Shown: one piece after another, positions 7,169-15,433 of the stretch
Layout: every line of letters begins with the position of its first letter
Position numbering within the stretch: the stretch's first letter is position 1
Source of the DNA: Oceanobacillus profundus
Lineage (GTDB): Bacteria; Bacillota; Bacilli; Bacillales; Amphibacillaceae
Length of the DNA: 64,000 nt
Assembly (NCBI RefSeq): GCF_003515705.1
Contig: NZ_QWEH01000016.1
Span: forward strand, 1-64,000
Direction of reading: 5' to 3'
The notes under the pieces: generated by a model
The model's database searches: none
Seen by the model: the letters and a program-made list of their open reading frames with translations, nothing else
Told to the model about the DNA's origin: nothing
Translations under genes and position numbers: made by a program

Positions 7169-8266
7169 ATGAATAGACTGAAGATTGGTATAGTTGGAAC
7201 GGTGCGTGGAGCTGATTTTTATGAAGACTTTAATTTGTTTAATAATGTAGAGGTTACAGCTGTTATGGATACGGATAAAGAAGCACTCGAAAATTTTAAA
7301 AACAAGTATGAAGTGGGTAAAACCTTTACTAATTATGAGGATTTAATTGATTCCAATATCGATGTAGTAGTGTTGACTTCACCAATCCATTTTCATGCAG
7401 AACAAGCGATCCAGGCTTTAGACAGGAATATTCATGTTTTATCAGAAGTTACAGCTGCAACAACTTTAGAAGATTGTAAGTTATTATTTGAAGCTGTAAA
7501 GCGTAGCAAAGCACAATATATGATGGCAGAAAATTACTGTTATATACGTGAAAATGTCGCTATTCATAATATGGTTTCAAAAGGTGTGTTTGGAAAAGTA
7601 TATTTTGCAGAAGGTGAATATTTACATAACGTAAAATATTTACATTATGATAAAGCTGGAAATCCTACATGGCGTAGAAGAGAGACAATGGGAAAACGAG
7701 GGTGTACTTATGGCACTCATAGTCTTGGCCCAGCTTTGAGTTGGTTTAATGAGAGGGTTAAGTATGTGAACTGTCTAGGTCCCGGATCTCATACCGTTCC
7801 GGAATATGAGAATGATGATACTACCATTATGTTATGTAGAACAGAAAGTGGTGCGTTAATAAAGATTAGGTTAGACATGGTTTCTAATCGACCACATAAT
7901 ATGGGATATTACTCACTACAAGGAACAAAAGGGTGTTATGAATCTCCAAGAGTACCAGGAGAACAGCATAGAGTATGGTTACAAGATTATAGTAGATCTA
8001 GTGAGGAATGGATTGATCTAGAGGATTTATATGATGAGTTTCTGCCTAAAGAATATATTAACCTTCCTGTTGAACGAAAAGATTCTAATCATTGGGGCGC
8101 CGATTATTTTATGATCAAAGATTTTATCAACTGTATCTTAAATGACAAACCAGTAAGAATCGATATTTATAAAGCCTTAGAATATACTTTACCGGGAATT
8201 ATATCAGAAAAATCTATTAAATTAGGGGGAGCACCTATAGAGGTTCCAGATATTAAACAATGGTAA
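7169..8266 (+). CDS. Gfo/Idh/MocA-family oxidoreductase
   Basis: An NAD(P)-dependent dehydrogenase of 365 residues. The N-terminal Rossmann fold begins KIGIVGTVRG (a variant of GxGxxG) and continues through VVVLTSPIHFHAEQA, the family's conserved second motif. LSEVTAATT occupies the place of the usual EKP motif, whose lysine is missing. The C-terminal alpha/beta domain contains GTHSLGPALSW with the expected conserved His. Members oxidise sugars, inositols or their derivatives; here it probably performs an early oxidation of the imported substrate. AAGGAGAGG precedes the ATG, 23 bases after the permease gene. The altered EKP motif makes the reaction less certain. Confidence 0.8.
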   Translation: MNRLKIGIVGTVRGADFYEDFNLFNNVEVTAVMDTDKEALENFKNKYEVGKTFTNYEDLIDSNIDVVVLTSPIHFHAEQAIQALDRNIHVLSEVTAATTLEDCKLLFEAVKRSKAQYMMAENYCYIRENVAIHNMVSKGVFGKVYFAEGEYLHNVKYLHYDKAGNPTWRRRETMGKRGCTYGTHSLGPALSWFNERVKYVNCLGPGSHTVPEYENDDTTIMLCRTESGALIKIRLDMVSNRPHNMGYYSLQGTKGCYESPRVPGEQHRVWLQDYSRSSEEWIDLEDLYDEFLPKEYINLPVERKDSNHWGADYFMIKDFINCILNDKPVRIDIYKALEYTLPGIISEKSIKLGGAPIEVPDIKQW

Positions 8267-8299
8267 TGTTATCAAGAATAATAGAGGATGGGGTTTATA

Positions 8300-9052
8300 T
8301 TGAATAAAAGAGTATTAATTACTGGCGGAGCAAGTGGTATTGGAAGAGGTATGGTTGAAAAGTATCTATCAAATAATTGTAAAGTAATTATTTTAGATAA
8401 AGATGCAGAAAATCTATCTAAAACTGTTTCGGAACTAAATGCATTGTATCGAGATATAGAATCCGTTGTTTGCGATCTAGGAAATGAAGAAGATATAAGG
8501 AAAACGGTAGAATGGGCGTACGATGTATGGGGAGGCATAGATATCTTAATTAATAATGCTGGCTTTGCTGTTCGAGAATTGTTTGTGGATATATCTTTAG
8601 AAACCTGGGATAGAATATTGGACGTAAATTTGAGAGGGACTTTTATTTTAAGTCAGTTGATTTCAAGAAGAATGATTCAAGATAGAATAAGTGGTTCAAT
8701 TGTAAATATCTCTTCTAAAAATGGCTTAGCTAGTAGTTCTTATTTAGCACACTATAACACCTCCAAGGCTGGTATTAATTTATTGACACAATCGATGGCT
8801 GTAGAATTAGCAAAGTTTAATATAAGAGTTAATGCAGTTGCCCCTGGATTTATAGATACACCTTTAGATACTAAGTTAAAACAGGAAGATGTTAGCTTGG
8901 ATTTGACTGAAAGAACACCGATGAAACGATTAGGTTCTGTTGAAGAAGTTGCGAATGGTGTTTATTTTTTAGCTTCAGATCAAGCCTCGTATATTACTGG
9001 AACTATTTTAGTAATTGATGGTGGTCATCTTGCAAATGCTAGTGAATTATAA
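8300..9052 (+). CDS. Short-chain dehydrogenase/reductase
   Basis: A classical SDR of 250 residues: glycine motif TGGASGIG near the N-terminus, NNAG in the middle, catalytic Ser in NISSKNG and YNTSK with Tyr and Lys, and the C-terminal ITGTILVIDGGH. The start chosen is TTG 8300 (MNKRVLITGG). An ATG at 8288 abuts its own GAGG with no spacer and would add four residues. It is probably a sugar or 2-keto-3-deoxy acid dehydrogenase; in non-phosphorylative pathways such an SDR can make the 2,4-diketo acid that FAH-family enzymes cleave, and an FAH gene lies downstream. The exact step is inference. Confidence 0.85.
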   Translation: MNKRVLITGGASGIGRGMVEKYLSNNCKVIILDKDAENLSKTVSELNALYRDIESVVCDLGNEEDIRKTVEWAYDVWGGIDILINNAGFAVRELFVDISLETWDRILDVNLRGTFILSQLISRRMIQDRISGSIVNISSKNGLASSSYLAHYNTSKAGINLLTQSMAVELAKFNIRVNAVAPGFIDTPLDTKLKQEDVSLDLTERTPMKRLGSVEEVANGVYFLASDQASYITGTILVIDGGHLANASEL

Positions 9053-9084
9053 TATAGCTATAAAATATTGAGGTGGAAATCTTT

Positions 9085-9960
9085 ATGGAAATGTGGGAAT
9101 TAGTTCAGAATGAACAAGCACAATTAGGAGAAAGTCCATCTTGGAATGAGGTAAATCAAGTTTTATATTGGATTGATAGTAAAAAAGGTCGCTTATATAT
9201 TTATAATCCGAAAAATAATGAGCAACGTAAAATTGAAATAAATGAACAGATTGGCTGTGTAGTCCCAAGGGGAGAACTAGAAGTTGTTATCGCTGCAAAA
9301 AGTGGTATTTATTCTGTTCATCTAATAGATGAAACGAAAAAATTAATTAACAACCCTAATAGAGATCCAGAAAATATATTCAATGATGGGAAATGTGATC
9401 CAAGGGGGCGCTTTTGGGTGGGGACAATGAACGGTTTAGATGCTTACAAATTTAGTGGTGAATTGTTCTGTATCGACCGCCGCGATCGAAGTATTTCGAC
9501 TAAACTTCATTCTATTGGATGCTCCAATGGTATAACTTGGTCTCCCGATTTTACCATAATGTACTATATTGATACATTAGCCTTTGAAATTGCAGCTTTT
9601 GATTACAATATAGAAACCGCTGAAATCAGTAACAGGAGTGTTGTTGTAAAAATACCTGATGAATATAAATTGCCTGATGGTATGTCAGGGGATACAGAAG
9701 GTATGCTGTGGGTCTCCCATTGGGATGCAGGAATTATATGTCGCTGGAACCCACATACTGGAAATTTATTAGATTCCATTCAATTACCTGCTCCACGTGT
9801 TACTTCTTGTGTATTCGGTGGAGAAAAGTTAAATGAACTATATGTTACAAGTGCCCGTGAAGGTTTATCTAAAGAACAGCTAGAAGCGTATCCTTCTTCG
9901 GGAGGATTATTCCGAATAAAACTAAATGTCCAAGGGTTACGAACATATTCATTTATTTAG
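9085..9960 (+). CDS. SMP-30/gluconolactonase-family lactonase
   Basis: A six-bladed propeller lactonase of 291 residues that would open the sugar lactone made by a dehydrogenase. Expected metal-site motifs are present in order: LGESPSW with Glu, NDGKCDPRGRFWVGTM, SNGITWSPD with Asn, and DGMSGDTEG with Asp. ATG 9085 lies eight bases after AGGTGG; an in-frame GTG at 9073 overlaps that site and is unlikely. The gene sits between the SDR and the dehydratase, exactly where a lactonase is expected. Substrate specificity cannot be read from sequence. Confidence 0.85.
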   Translation: MEMWELVQNEQAQLGESPSWNEVNQVLYWIDSKKGRLYIYNPKNNEQRKIEINEQIGCVVPRGELEVVIAAKSGIYSVHLIDETKKLINNPNRDPENIFNDGKCDPRGRFWVGTMNGLDAYKFSGELFCIDRRDRSISTKLHSIGCSNGITWSPDFTIMYYIDTLAFEIAAFDYNIETAEISNRSVVVKIPDEYKLPDGMSGDTEGMLWVSHWDAGIICRWNPHTGNLLDSIQLPAPRVTSCVFGGEKLNELYVTSAREGLSKEQLEAYPSSGGLFRIKLNVQGLRTYSFI

Positions 9961-9997
9961 TATCTTTAATAAACGTTAAAAAGGGAGGTTTATTCTT

Positions 9998-11704
9998 TTG
10001 AAAAATGAACCTAAAAAAAGTGAGAAATATTTTTCCGATCCGTCAATGTGGGGATTTATTCATCGTTCCTTTACCAAATCGATGGGTTACACAGACGAGG
10101 ATATAAAAAAACCCGTTATCGGTATATGTAATACGTTTAGTGAACTAAATAAATGCCATTCTCATTTTAATGAACTTGTCGAGTATGTAAAACAAGGAGT
10201 ATGGCAAGCGGGTGGAACACCAATGGAGTTTCCAACCATTTCTATTGGAGAACCTTATGTAAAACCGACAACAATGCTTTTAAGAAATTTAATGGCCATG
10301 GATACAGAAGAAATGGTGAAGGCACATCCAATTGATGGAGTTGTATTAGTTGGTGGATGTGATAAAACGATACCAGCTCAGTTAATGGCCGCAGCTAGTG
10401 CAAACACTCCAGCGATTGTACTTTCAGGTGGTCCGATGTTAAATGGCCGTTTAAATGGTGAAAGTCTCGGTGCTTGTACAGATTGCTATCGATTTACTTT
10501 AGAACACAGTGCGGGAACCTTAAATGATGAACAATTAGCAGAAGTAGAAAATGCGATTTGTCGTAGTGATGGTCATTGCATGGTAATGGGAACCGCGAGT
10601 ACAATGGCTTCAATTGCTGAAGCATTGGGTATGGCTTTACCGGGTTGTGCAGCAATACCAGCTGTTGATTCAAGAAGGCGGCATATTTCTCAAATGACTG
10701 GTAAGCAGATTGTCCATTTAGTAAAAGATAATCTAAAACCAAGAGATATTATGACAGAAAAGGCTATTGAAAATGCGATAACTGTAACGATGGCAAGTGG
10801 TGGTTCAACGAACAGTATTATTCATATTGTTGCTATTGCTCAACGACTTGGAATGAAATTACCTTTGGAAAAATTTGATGAAATTAGCAAAAGGACTCCA
10901 TTTTTATTAAACTTGCGTCCATCTGGAAAATATCAAATGGAGGAATATTTTGAAGCTGGCGGTGTTCCAGCATTAATGAAAGAATTGGAATCTCTCTTAA
11001 ATACAGAATGTATTACTGTTACCGGTAAAACAGTAAAGGAAAATATGATAGGTGTTAAAACTTTAGATCGAGAGGTTATTTTTCCATTAGATGATCCTAT
11101 TGAAAATGATGGGGGTATTGTTGTTTTAAAAGGAAATATTTCTCCAAATGGGGCATTGATTAAGAAGACTGCTGTATCAAAGAAGTTTCTCAAGCATATT
11201 GGTAAAGCAGTAGTTTTTGAGTCTTTGCAAGATATGGAAGAAAGGATTAATGATCCTGATCTTGATGTTGATGAAAATAGTGTATTAGTTTTGAAAAATG
11301 TTGGACCAAAAGGTGCGCCAGGAATGCCAGAAGTTGGACAAATTCCTATACCAAAGAAGTTATTGAAAAGGGGTGTGCGTGATATGGTTCGTATTTCTGA
11401 TGGAAGAATAAGTGGTACCTCTTACGGTACGCTCGTTGTACACGTTGCTCCAGAAGCAGCAGTTGGTGGACCGTTTGCTTTGATTAAAAATGGTGATGAA
11501 ATTGAAATAGATCTAAATAATCGAATCTTACAACTGCACGTAGATTCCGATGAACTTAAAAGTAGAAGTTCGAAATGGAAAAAACGAGGCACCTATTATG
11601 ATCGTGGATATGGCTTATTATTTGAGGAAAGAGTTCTACAAGCTGATTTAGGGTGTGATTTTGACTTTTTATTACCTAAAGAATTAAGACCCCTTAATGA
11701 TTAA
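9998..11704 (+). CDS. IlvD/Edd-family sugar acid dehydratase
   Basis: An iron-sulfur dehydratase of 568 residues, the length seen in pentonate/hexonate dehydratases. Probable cluster ligands are Cys53 (NKCH), Cys121 (GGCDKTIP) and Cys194 (DGHCMVMG); their spacing (68 and 73) matches characterised aldonate dehydratases of the family. It would turn an aldonate into a 2-keto-3-deoxy acid. Start is TTG, nine bases after AAGGGAGG. A role in branched-chain amino acid synthesis is unlikely, because it sits in a sugar operon with a lactonase upstream and an FAH enzyme downstream. Confidence 0.85.
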   Translation: MKNEPKKSEKYFSDPSMWGFIHRSFTKSMGYTDEDIKKPVIGICNTFSELNKCHSHFNELVEYVKQGVWQAGGTPMEFPTISIGEPYVKPTTMLLRNLMAMDTEEMVKAHPIDGVVLVGGCDKTIPAQLMAAASANTPAIVLSGGPMLNGRLNGESLGACTDCYRFTLEHSAGTLNDEQLAEVENAICRSDGHCMVMGTASTMASIAEALGMALPGCAAIPAVDSRRRHISQMTGKQIVHLVKDNLKPRDIMTEKAIENAITVTMASGGSTNSIIHIVAIAQRLGMKLPLEKFDEISKRTPFLLNLRPSGKYQMEEYFEAGGVPALMKELESLLNTECITVTGKTVKENMIGVKTLDREVIFPLDDPIENDGGIVVLKGNISPNGALIKKTAVSKKFLKHIGKAVVFESLQDMEERINDPDLDVDENSVLVLKNVGPKGAPGMPEVGQIPIPKKLLKRGVRDMVRISDGRISGTSYGTLVVHVAPEAAVGGPFALIKNGDEIEIDLNNRILQLHVDSDELKSRSSKWKKRGTYYDRGYGLLFEERVLQADLGCDFDFLLPKELRPLND

Positions 11705-11733
11705 AAATGAGATGAAAAGCGAGGAGGATAATG

Positions 11734-12573
11734 ATGGTATTTGATTGCCATACTCATCTATTTGGTCCAGGACAGGTAACAGGTGCAATGAGAACTGCGT
11801 GTAAAAGAGCTTGGGGTGATGAGCATGAACTAGTTGCGCTACCAGAAGAAAATTGGGAGAGTGTAAAAGACGTAGATGGTGCAATAGTTTTAGCATTTGA
11901 TGCACCTGCAACCGGGACAAAAGTGCCGAATGAATATGTTGCAGAATATGTTTCGAAACATCCTGGAAAATTATTCGGTTTTGCTAGTGTAGACCCAAAT
12001 AATTATCTTGCTCCTAGTATATTAGAAACTGCTATTAAAGAGTTAAATTTGAGTGGTCTGAAGTTAGGACCAATGTATCAAAATTTTTATCCAGATGATA
12101 AAAAACATTTCTCACTTTATGCTAAAGCAGATGAACTAAATATTCCTATTTTATTTCATCAAGGTACCTCCTTTGTTCCAGAAGGATTTTTAGATGCTTC
12201 ACGCCCTGCTGCGCTGGATCCAATTGCAAGGGAATTTCCAGATTTAAAAATAATTATTGCACATATGGGACATCCATGGGTAGGAGAATGTATTTCCGTT
12301 GTTCGGAAAAATACAAATATGTATATGGATTTATCGGCTTTAGGTGGACGTCCATGGCAATTTTATAATGCTATGGTATTAGCAATGGAATATGGGGTAA
12401 CTCATAAAATATTATTAGGATCTGACTTTCCTTTCTTCACTATTAAAGAAACGATAGATCTGTTATGGCGGATTAATGATGTTGTTGAAGGAACAAAGAT
12501 GCCAAAAATACCTAATCAAATTATAGAAGATATTATAAATCGAATGACCCCTGAAATTCTAAATTTAAGTTAA
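11734..12573 (+). CDS. Amidohydrolase-2 family metal-dependent hydrolase
   Basis: A TIM-barrel hydrolase of the COG2159 type, 279 residues. The metal-site pattern is visible: DCHTH at residues 4-8 (HxH), FHQG with His, IAHMGHPW with His and LLGSDFPF with Asp. ATG 11734 is preferred over the ATG one codon earlier because of spacing from GAGGAGG. Relatives act as decarboxylases, lactonases or C-C/C-N hydrolases, so it could be a second lactonase or process a keto-acid intermediate. It lies 29 bases after the dehydratase gene. Confidence 0.75.
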   Translation: MVFDCHTHLFGPGQVTGAMRTACKRAWGDEHELVALPEENWESVKDVDGAIVLAFDAPATGTKVPNEYVAEYVSKHPGKLFGFASVDPNNYLAPSILETAIKELNLSGLKLGPMYQNFYPDDKKHFSLYAKADELNIPILFHQGTSFVPEGFLDASRPAALDPIAREFPDLKIIIAHMGHPWVGECISVVRKNTNMYMDLSALGGRPWQFYNAMVLAMEYGVTHKILLGSDFPFFTIKETIDLLWRINDVVEGTKMPKIPNQIIEDIINRMTPEILNLS

Positions 12574-12628
12574 TAAACTTTTATATAGAGATTTAGAGAA
12601 TTTTGTGATATGAAGGAGGTAATTGGAG

Positions 12629-13519
12629 ATGAAGTTGCTAACTATTTTAAATGAAGGAAAAGAAGTATTAGGTGTTAAAACAAATGAAGGTATTATTAAT
12701 ATTAGTCAAACACTATCTATTCATCCAAATGCTAATATTCCAACTAATTTGATGGATGTAATTAACGGTGGAGAAAAAGTTGTAAATGAAATTGAATACT
12801 ATATTAAACAATTACCAACTGATTCTATTCAATATCTTAATGAAGAAGAAATTGAATGGGGTCCAGCAGTAACGAGACCTAATAAAATCATTTGTGTAGG
12901 TTTAAACTATAGAAAACATGCGGATGAAACAAAAGTTCCATATCCTGAAACTCCGATTTTATTTACTAAATATAACAATACTCTTACTGGACATGAAAAA
13001 GATATTACAGTCCCGAAGGTAACAAACAAGCTAGACTACGAGGTAGAGTTAGGAATTGTTATTGGAAAGGAAGCTAAAAATATCTCGAAACAAGACGCAT
13101 TAAATTATGTGTTTGGTTATGTTACAGCAAATGATTTATCTGCTCGGGATTTACAATTTGTGTCCTCTCAATGGCTATTGGGTAAAAGCTGTGATGGATT
13201 TAGTCCAGTAGGTCCTTATCTAGTTACTCGTGATGAGATTAAAAATCCAAATAATTTACAACTTAAAACGATTGTAAATGGTGAGGAAAGACAAAACTCT
13301 AATACAAGAGATATGATCTTCTATTGCGATGAGATTATTAGTTATATTTCAAAATATATGACACTAGTACCTGGAGACTTAATATTAACTGGTACCCCGG
13401 AAGGAGTAATATTAGGTGACCCAGAAGACAAACAAGTATATTTAAAACCTGGTGATGAAGTTAGTGTGGAGATAGAAAAAATAGGTAATTTAACTAATCG
13501 ATTTGTAAAAGATCATTAA
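12629..13519 (+). CDS. Fumarylacetoacetate hydrolase (FAH)-family enzyme
   Basis: A 296-residue enzyme of the FAH/HpcE family. A short N-terminal domain is followed by the catalytic fold with [10 protein letters not shown], metal-binding [11 protein letters not shown] and NDLSARDLQ, and the C-terminal LTGTPEGV. Family members cleave diketo acids, decarboxylate oxaloacetate-like acids or isomerise. As last gene of the island it is best explained as the C-C cleaving step on a 2,4-diketo-3-deoxy acid, which would remove the need for a kinase or aldolase. ATG 12629 lies eight bases after AAGGAGGT; an in-frame TTG at 12623 is too close to it. Confidence 0.85.
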   Translation: MKLLTILNEGKEVLGVKTNEGIINISQTLSIHPNANIPTNLMDVINGGEKVVNEIEYYIKQLPTDSIQYLNEEEIEWGPAVTRPNKIICVGLNYRKHADETKVPYPETPILFTKYNNTLTGHEKDITVPKVTNKLDYEVELGIVIGKEAKNISKQDALNYVFGYVTANDLSARDLQFVSSQWLLGKSCDGFSPVGPYLVTRDEIKNPNNLQLKTIVNGEERQNSNTRDMIFYCDEIISYISKYMTLVPGDLILTGTPEGVILGDPEDKQVYLKPGDEVSVEIEKIGNLTNRFVKDH

Positions 13520-13603
13520 TTGTCTGTTCCATTTATAACTTGTCTTTTGTAATTGAACTTTATAATAATATAACCCTTTACTGGTGTGTATCTTTAGCTA
13601 TCA

Positions 13604-13635
13604 AATAAAAAAAGCTGTCTCGAATTGAGACAGCT
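13604..13635 (-). terminator. Rho-independent terminator of the TraB gene
   Basis: AGCTGTCTC / GAGACAGCT (9-bp perfect stem, 5-base loop) is followed on the minus strand by seven T residues, seven bases after the TraB stop. It may also stop island transcripts coming from the other side. Confidence 0.85.
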
Positions 13636-13640
13636 CTCCA

Positions 13641-13739
13641 ATCAATAAACATGCTCCACCTCATACCCCTCTTCTTCCAAAATTGAAACTACATGAGGCT
13701 CCATAATTAAGTGCAAGCTACCGACAATAACAAAGTATG
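13641..13739. repeat. Right copy of the 99-bp repeat bracketing the island
   Basis: Matches 1725-1823 in direct orientation without gaps and with three mismatches. This copy is the intact 3' end of the TraB gene. The two copies flank about 11.8 kb carrying the IclR-to-FAH operon. Confidence 0.85.
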
Positions 13740-14886
13740 TATCGCCATTATCTTCCTCAAGAAACTCCGTAATTGTATCAGCCATTCCATAGTTACGTTC
13801 ATCATTCAATGCTTCCATAAATGCTTGTTCTTCAGCTGTTGGTTCTGCCTCTTCCTCGGTTAAAGCAGTTAATAGTTCATCGACATCCCCTTCTTTATAG
13901 AGGTTGAATAGCTCTAGCATATCTTCCTCATAATCATCGATATCAACTAATGATTCCTCTAGCATTTGAATTTGATAGTCATCCGATGTATCAGCAAAAA
14001 TGCTCAGCTGTTCCTCAACTGTTTCGAGGGCAATAATTTCTTTGTCATCTTGAGCGGCTCTGTCTAAAAAGTATTGATCGACCCCATTCATAAAACCAAG
14101 TTGTTCTGTCATGAGCTGTTGAATGGTGGAGGATAGGAACCATGGCTTAAAGCCTTCAACCATCTGTAATGGCAATCCAAGTTCATCTAGTGTCGCAGAT
14201 AAATCAGAATACACATCTTCTGGAATATGATCTTCTATTGTGGTCCCGTCTTGATAGGCGCCAAGATCCATTGTTAATTGCTGTACCTCCATTACATTTA
14301 AATCGGTTATATCAATTTCAGGCACAACGACATCAGCTTCTCGATATGCATCTTCAATTTTTTCGTTTAATGGATAGAAGTCTTCTGTTCCAGCATGAAT
14401 GGTTCCTTGCAGATAAACGGTTGTATCACCGTTTTCTACTTTCCACAAAAAGCCACCCGGACCATCCGGACTTCCGACGACTTCTGTTTCTTCTGTGAAG
14501 TGAACGACAACGTCTTGTTCGGTTAATTCATCTAATAGTGCTTGTTGCTCCTCATCAATTGGATTACTCCTTACATTAACTTCTTCGAGACTTTCTAAAT
14601 CCTTTAAAAGAGAGAAATCATTAATTTCATTATCTTCTAATGATAATACTTTCAAATCATCTAATAACTCTATTCCAGTAAGGTCCTGAATACCTAAACC
14701 AGAAAGGTCAAGCTCAACTAATTCATCGAAATCTGACTCGTATAACTCTCCGTCTGTTTTTTCAACTTCCGCACGTAATCCTTCCTCTAATTGTTCATCG
14801 GAAAAAGAAACAGCTTCTTCTGATTGACATGCCGTGATAACAAGTGCAAGAATCACAATCAGTAAGTTGGCAAATAGGCGTTTCAT
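13642..14886 (-). CDS. TraB/GumN-family lipoprotein with leucine-rich region
   Basis: A 414-residue exported lipoprotein. The signal peptide ends in a lipobox (VITAC). Residues about 50-120 form two or three leucine-rich units (LSGLGIQDLTGIELLDDL, LKVLSLEDNEINDFSLL). From about 140 a TraB/GumN (YbaP-like) domain begins with FLWKVENGDTTVYLQGTIHAG and ends with YFVIVGSLHLIMEPHVVSIL; the HAG and GSLH histidines and ALET/VPEIDI acidic motifs are family landmarks. The ATG chosen lies eight bases after AGAGGAGC; an upstream ATG would add 12 residues and spoil the signal peptide. Function is not established; membership of the erythromycin-esterase/TiKi-like fold suggests a metal-dependent hydrolase. 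Its 3' end is duplicated at 1725-1823. Confidence 0.8.
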   Translation of the reverse strand: MKRLFANLLIVILALVITACQSEEAVSFSDEQLEEGLRAEVEKTDGELYESDFDELVELDLSGLGIQDLTGIELLDDLKVLSLEDNEINDFSLLKDLESLEEVNVRSNPIDEEQQALLDELTEQDVVVHFTEETEVVGSPDGPGGFLWKVENGDTTVYLQGTIHAGTEDFYPLNEKIEDAYREADVVVPEIDITDLNVMEVQQLTMDLGAYQDGTTIEDHIPEDVYSDLSATLDELGLPLQMVEGFKPWFLSSTIQQLMTEQLGFMNGVDQYFLDRAAQDDKEIIALETVEEQLSIFADTSDDYQIQMLEESLVDIDDYEEDMLELFNLYKEGDVDELLTALTEEEAEPTAEEQAFMEALNDERNYGMADTITEFLEEDNGDTYFVIVGSLHLIMEPHVVSILEEEGYEVEHVY

Positions 14887-15056
14887 AAGAACAGCTCCTC
14901 TTGTATGTTGTGTTTTTATCATTGGGATGAAAATAAGTGATGGTGAAGTTTTGTACTAATATTATCCCTGTCTCAATTATAAATGATAATTGGTATGATT
15001 AGGAAAATAATATGAAAAAACTCTGGTCATGATTAGTTTTATAAATCAGATTAAAA

Positions 15057-15101
15057 TTTAACGAACGTTAATATATTTTTACATAAATAATGTACGCATT
15101 T
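15057..15101 (+). promoter_or_regulatory. PurBox pair upstream of pbuG
   Basis: TTTAACGAACGTT (15057-15069) matches the Bacillus PurBox AWWWCCGAACWWT at 10 of 13 positions. AATGTACGCATTT (15089-15101) matches the inverted box at 11 of 13. The first lies about 82-70 bases before the predicted start of transcription, the same place as the box upstream of purE in this window. PurR is therefore the likely repressor. Confidence 0.6.
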
Positions 15102-15103
15102 TG

Positions 15104-15132
15104 TTGACAAATCGTTACTGAGTTAGTAATCT
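15104..15132 (+). promoter_or_regulatory. Promoter of pbuG
   Basis: TTGACA (15104-15109), 17-base spacer and TAATCT (15127-15132). The predicted start near 15139 lies 16 bases before the riboswitch aptamer. Confidence 0.75.
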
Positions 15133-15154
15133 ATTGATGTGAATTAAAAGAAAA

Positions 15155-15218
15155 GCGTATAATTTCGGGGATAGGGCCCAGAGTTTCTACCAGACTACCG
15201 TAAATGGTCTGACTACGC
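15155..15218 (+). promoter_or_regulatory. Guanine-class purine riboswitch aptamer (pbuG)
   Basis: P1 is GCGTA / TACGC (15155-15159 with 15214-15218). The conserved junction GTTTCTACC and the CCGTAAATGG loop region are present. The specificity base is C15213, just before the 3' P1 strand, which reads guanine/hypoxanthine rather than adenine. Downstream, ATCAAGGG occurs both at 15232 and inside the terminator, offering alternative pairings. Confidence 0.95.
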
Positions 15219-15288
15219 AAAGATGAAAGTAATCAAGGGATTGATGTAATCTCTTGTATTACCCCTTCTTGCATAGTTAATGGGTAGT

Positions 15289-15316
15289 GCTCTTGGTCAA
15301 ATGATCAAGGGCATTT
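15289..15316 (+). terminator. Riboswitch-controlled terminator before pbuG
   Basis: GCTCTTGGTCA (15289-15299) pairs with TGATCAAGGGC (15302-15312) using two G-U pairs, followed by a short ATTTT. ATCAAGGG at 15232-15239 is identical to the 3' arm and could form the competing antiterminator. Guanine binding would favour termination. Confidence 0.65.
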
Positions 15317-15433
15317 TGGCAAGCATAAAAGTATAAAACTTTTAAATTTGCATGAGTGCTACTAAGGCATCCGCTTAAAAGCATAGCGAATGCCAAGTTT
15401 GCTAATTTCCGAAAAAGCTGAGGAGGACAATGA

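Noticed and set aside
1974-13519. Island as an ilv or haem biosynthesis locus (IlvD-like and HemL-like genes)
   Set aside because: Companion genes are sugar transport, lactonase and FAH genes, and HemL signature residues differ; no other ilv or hem genes are present.
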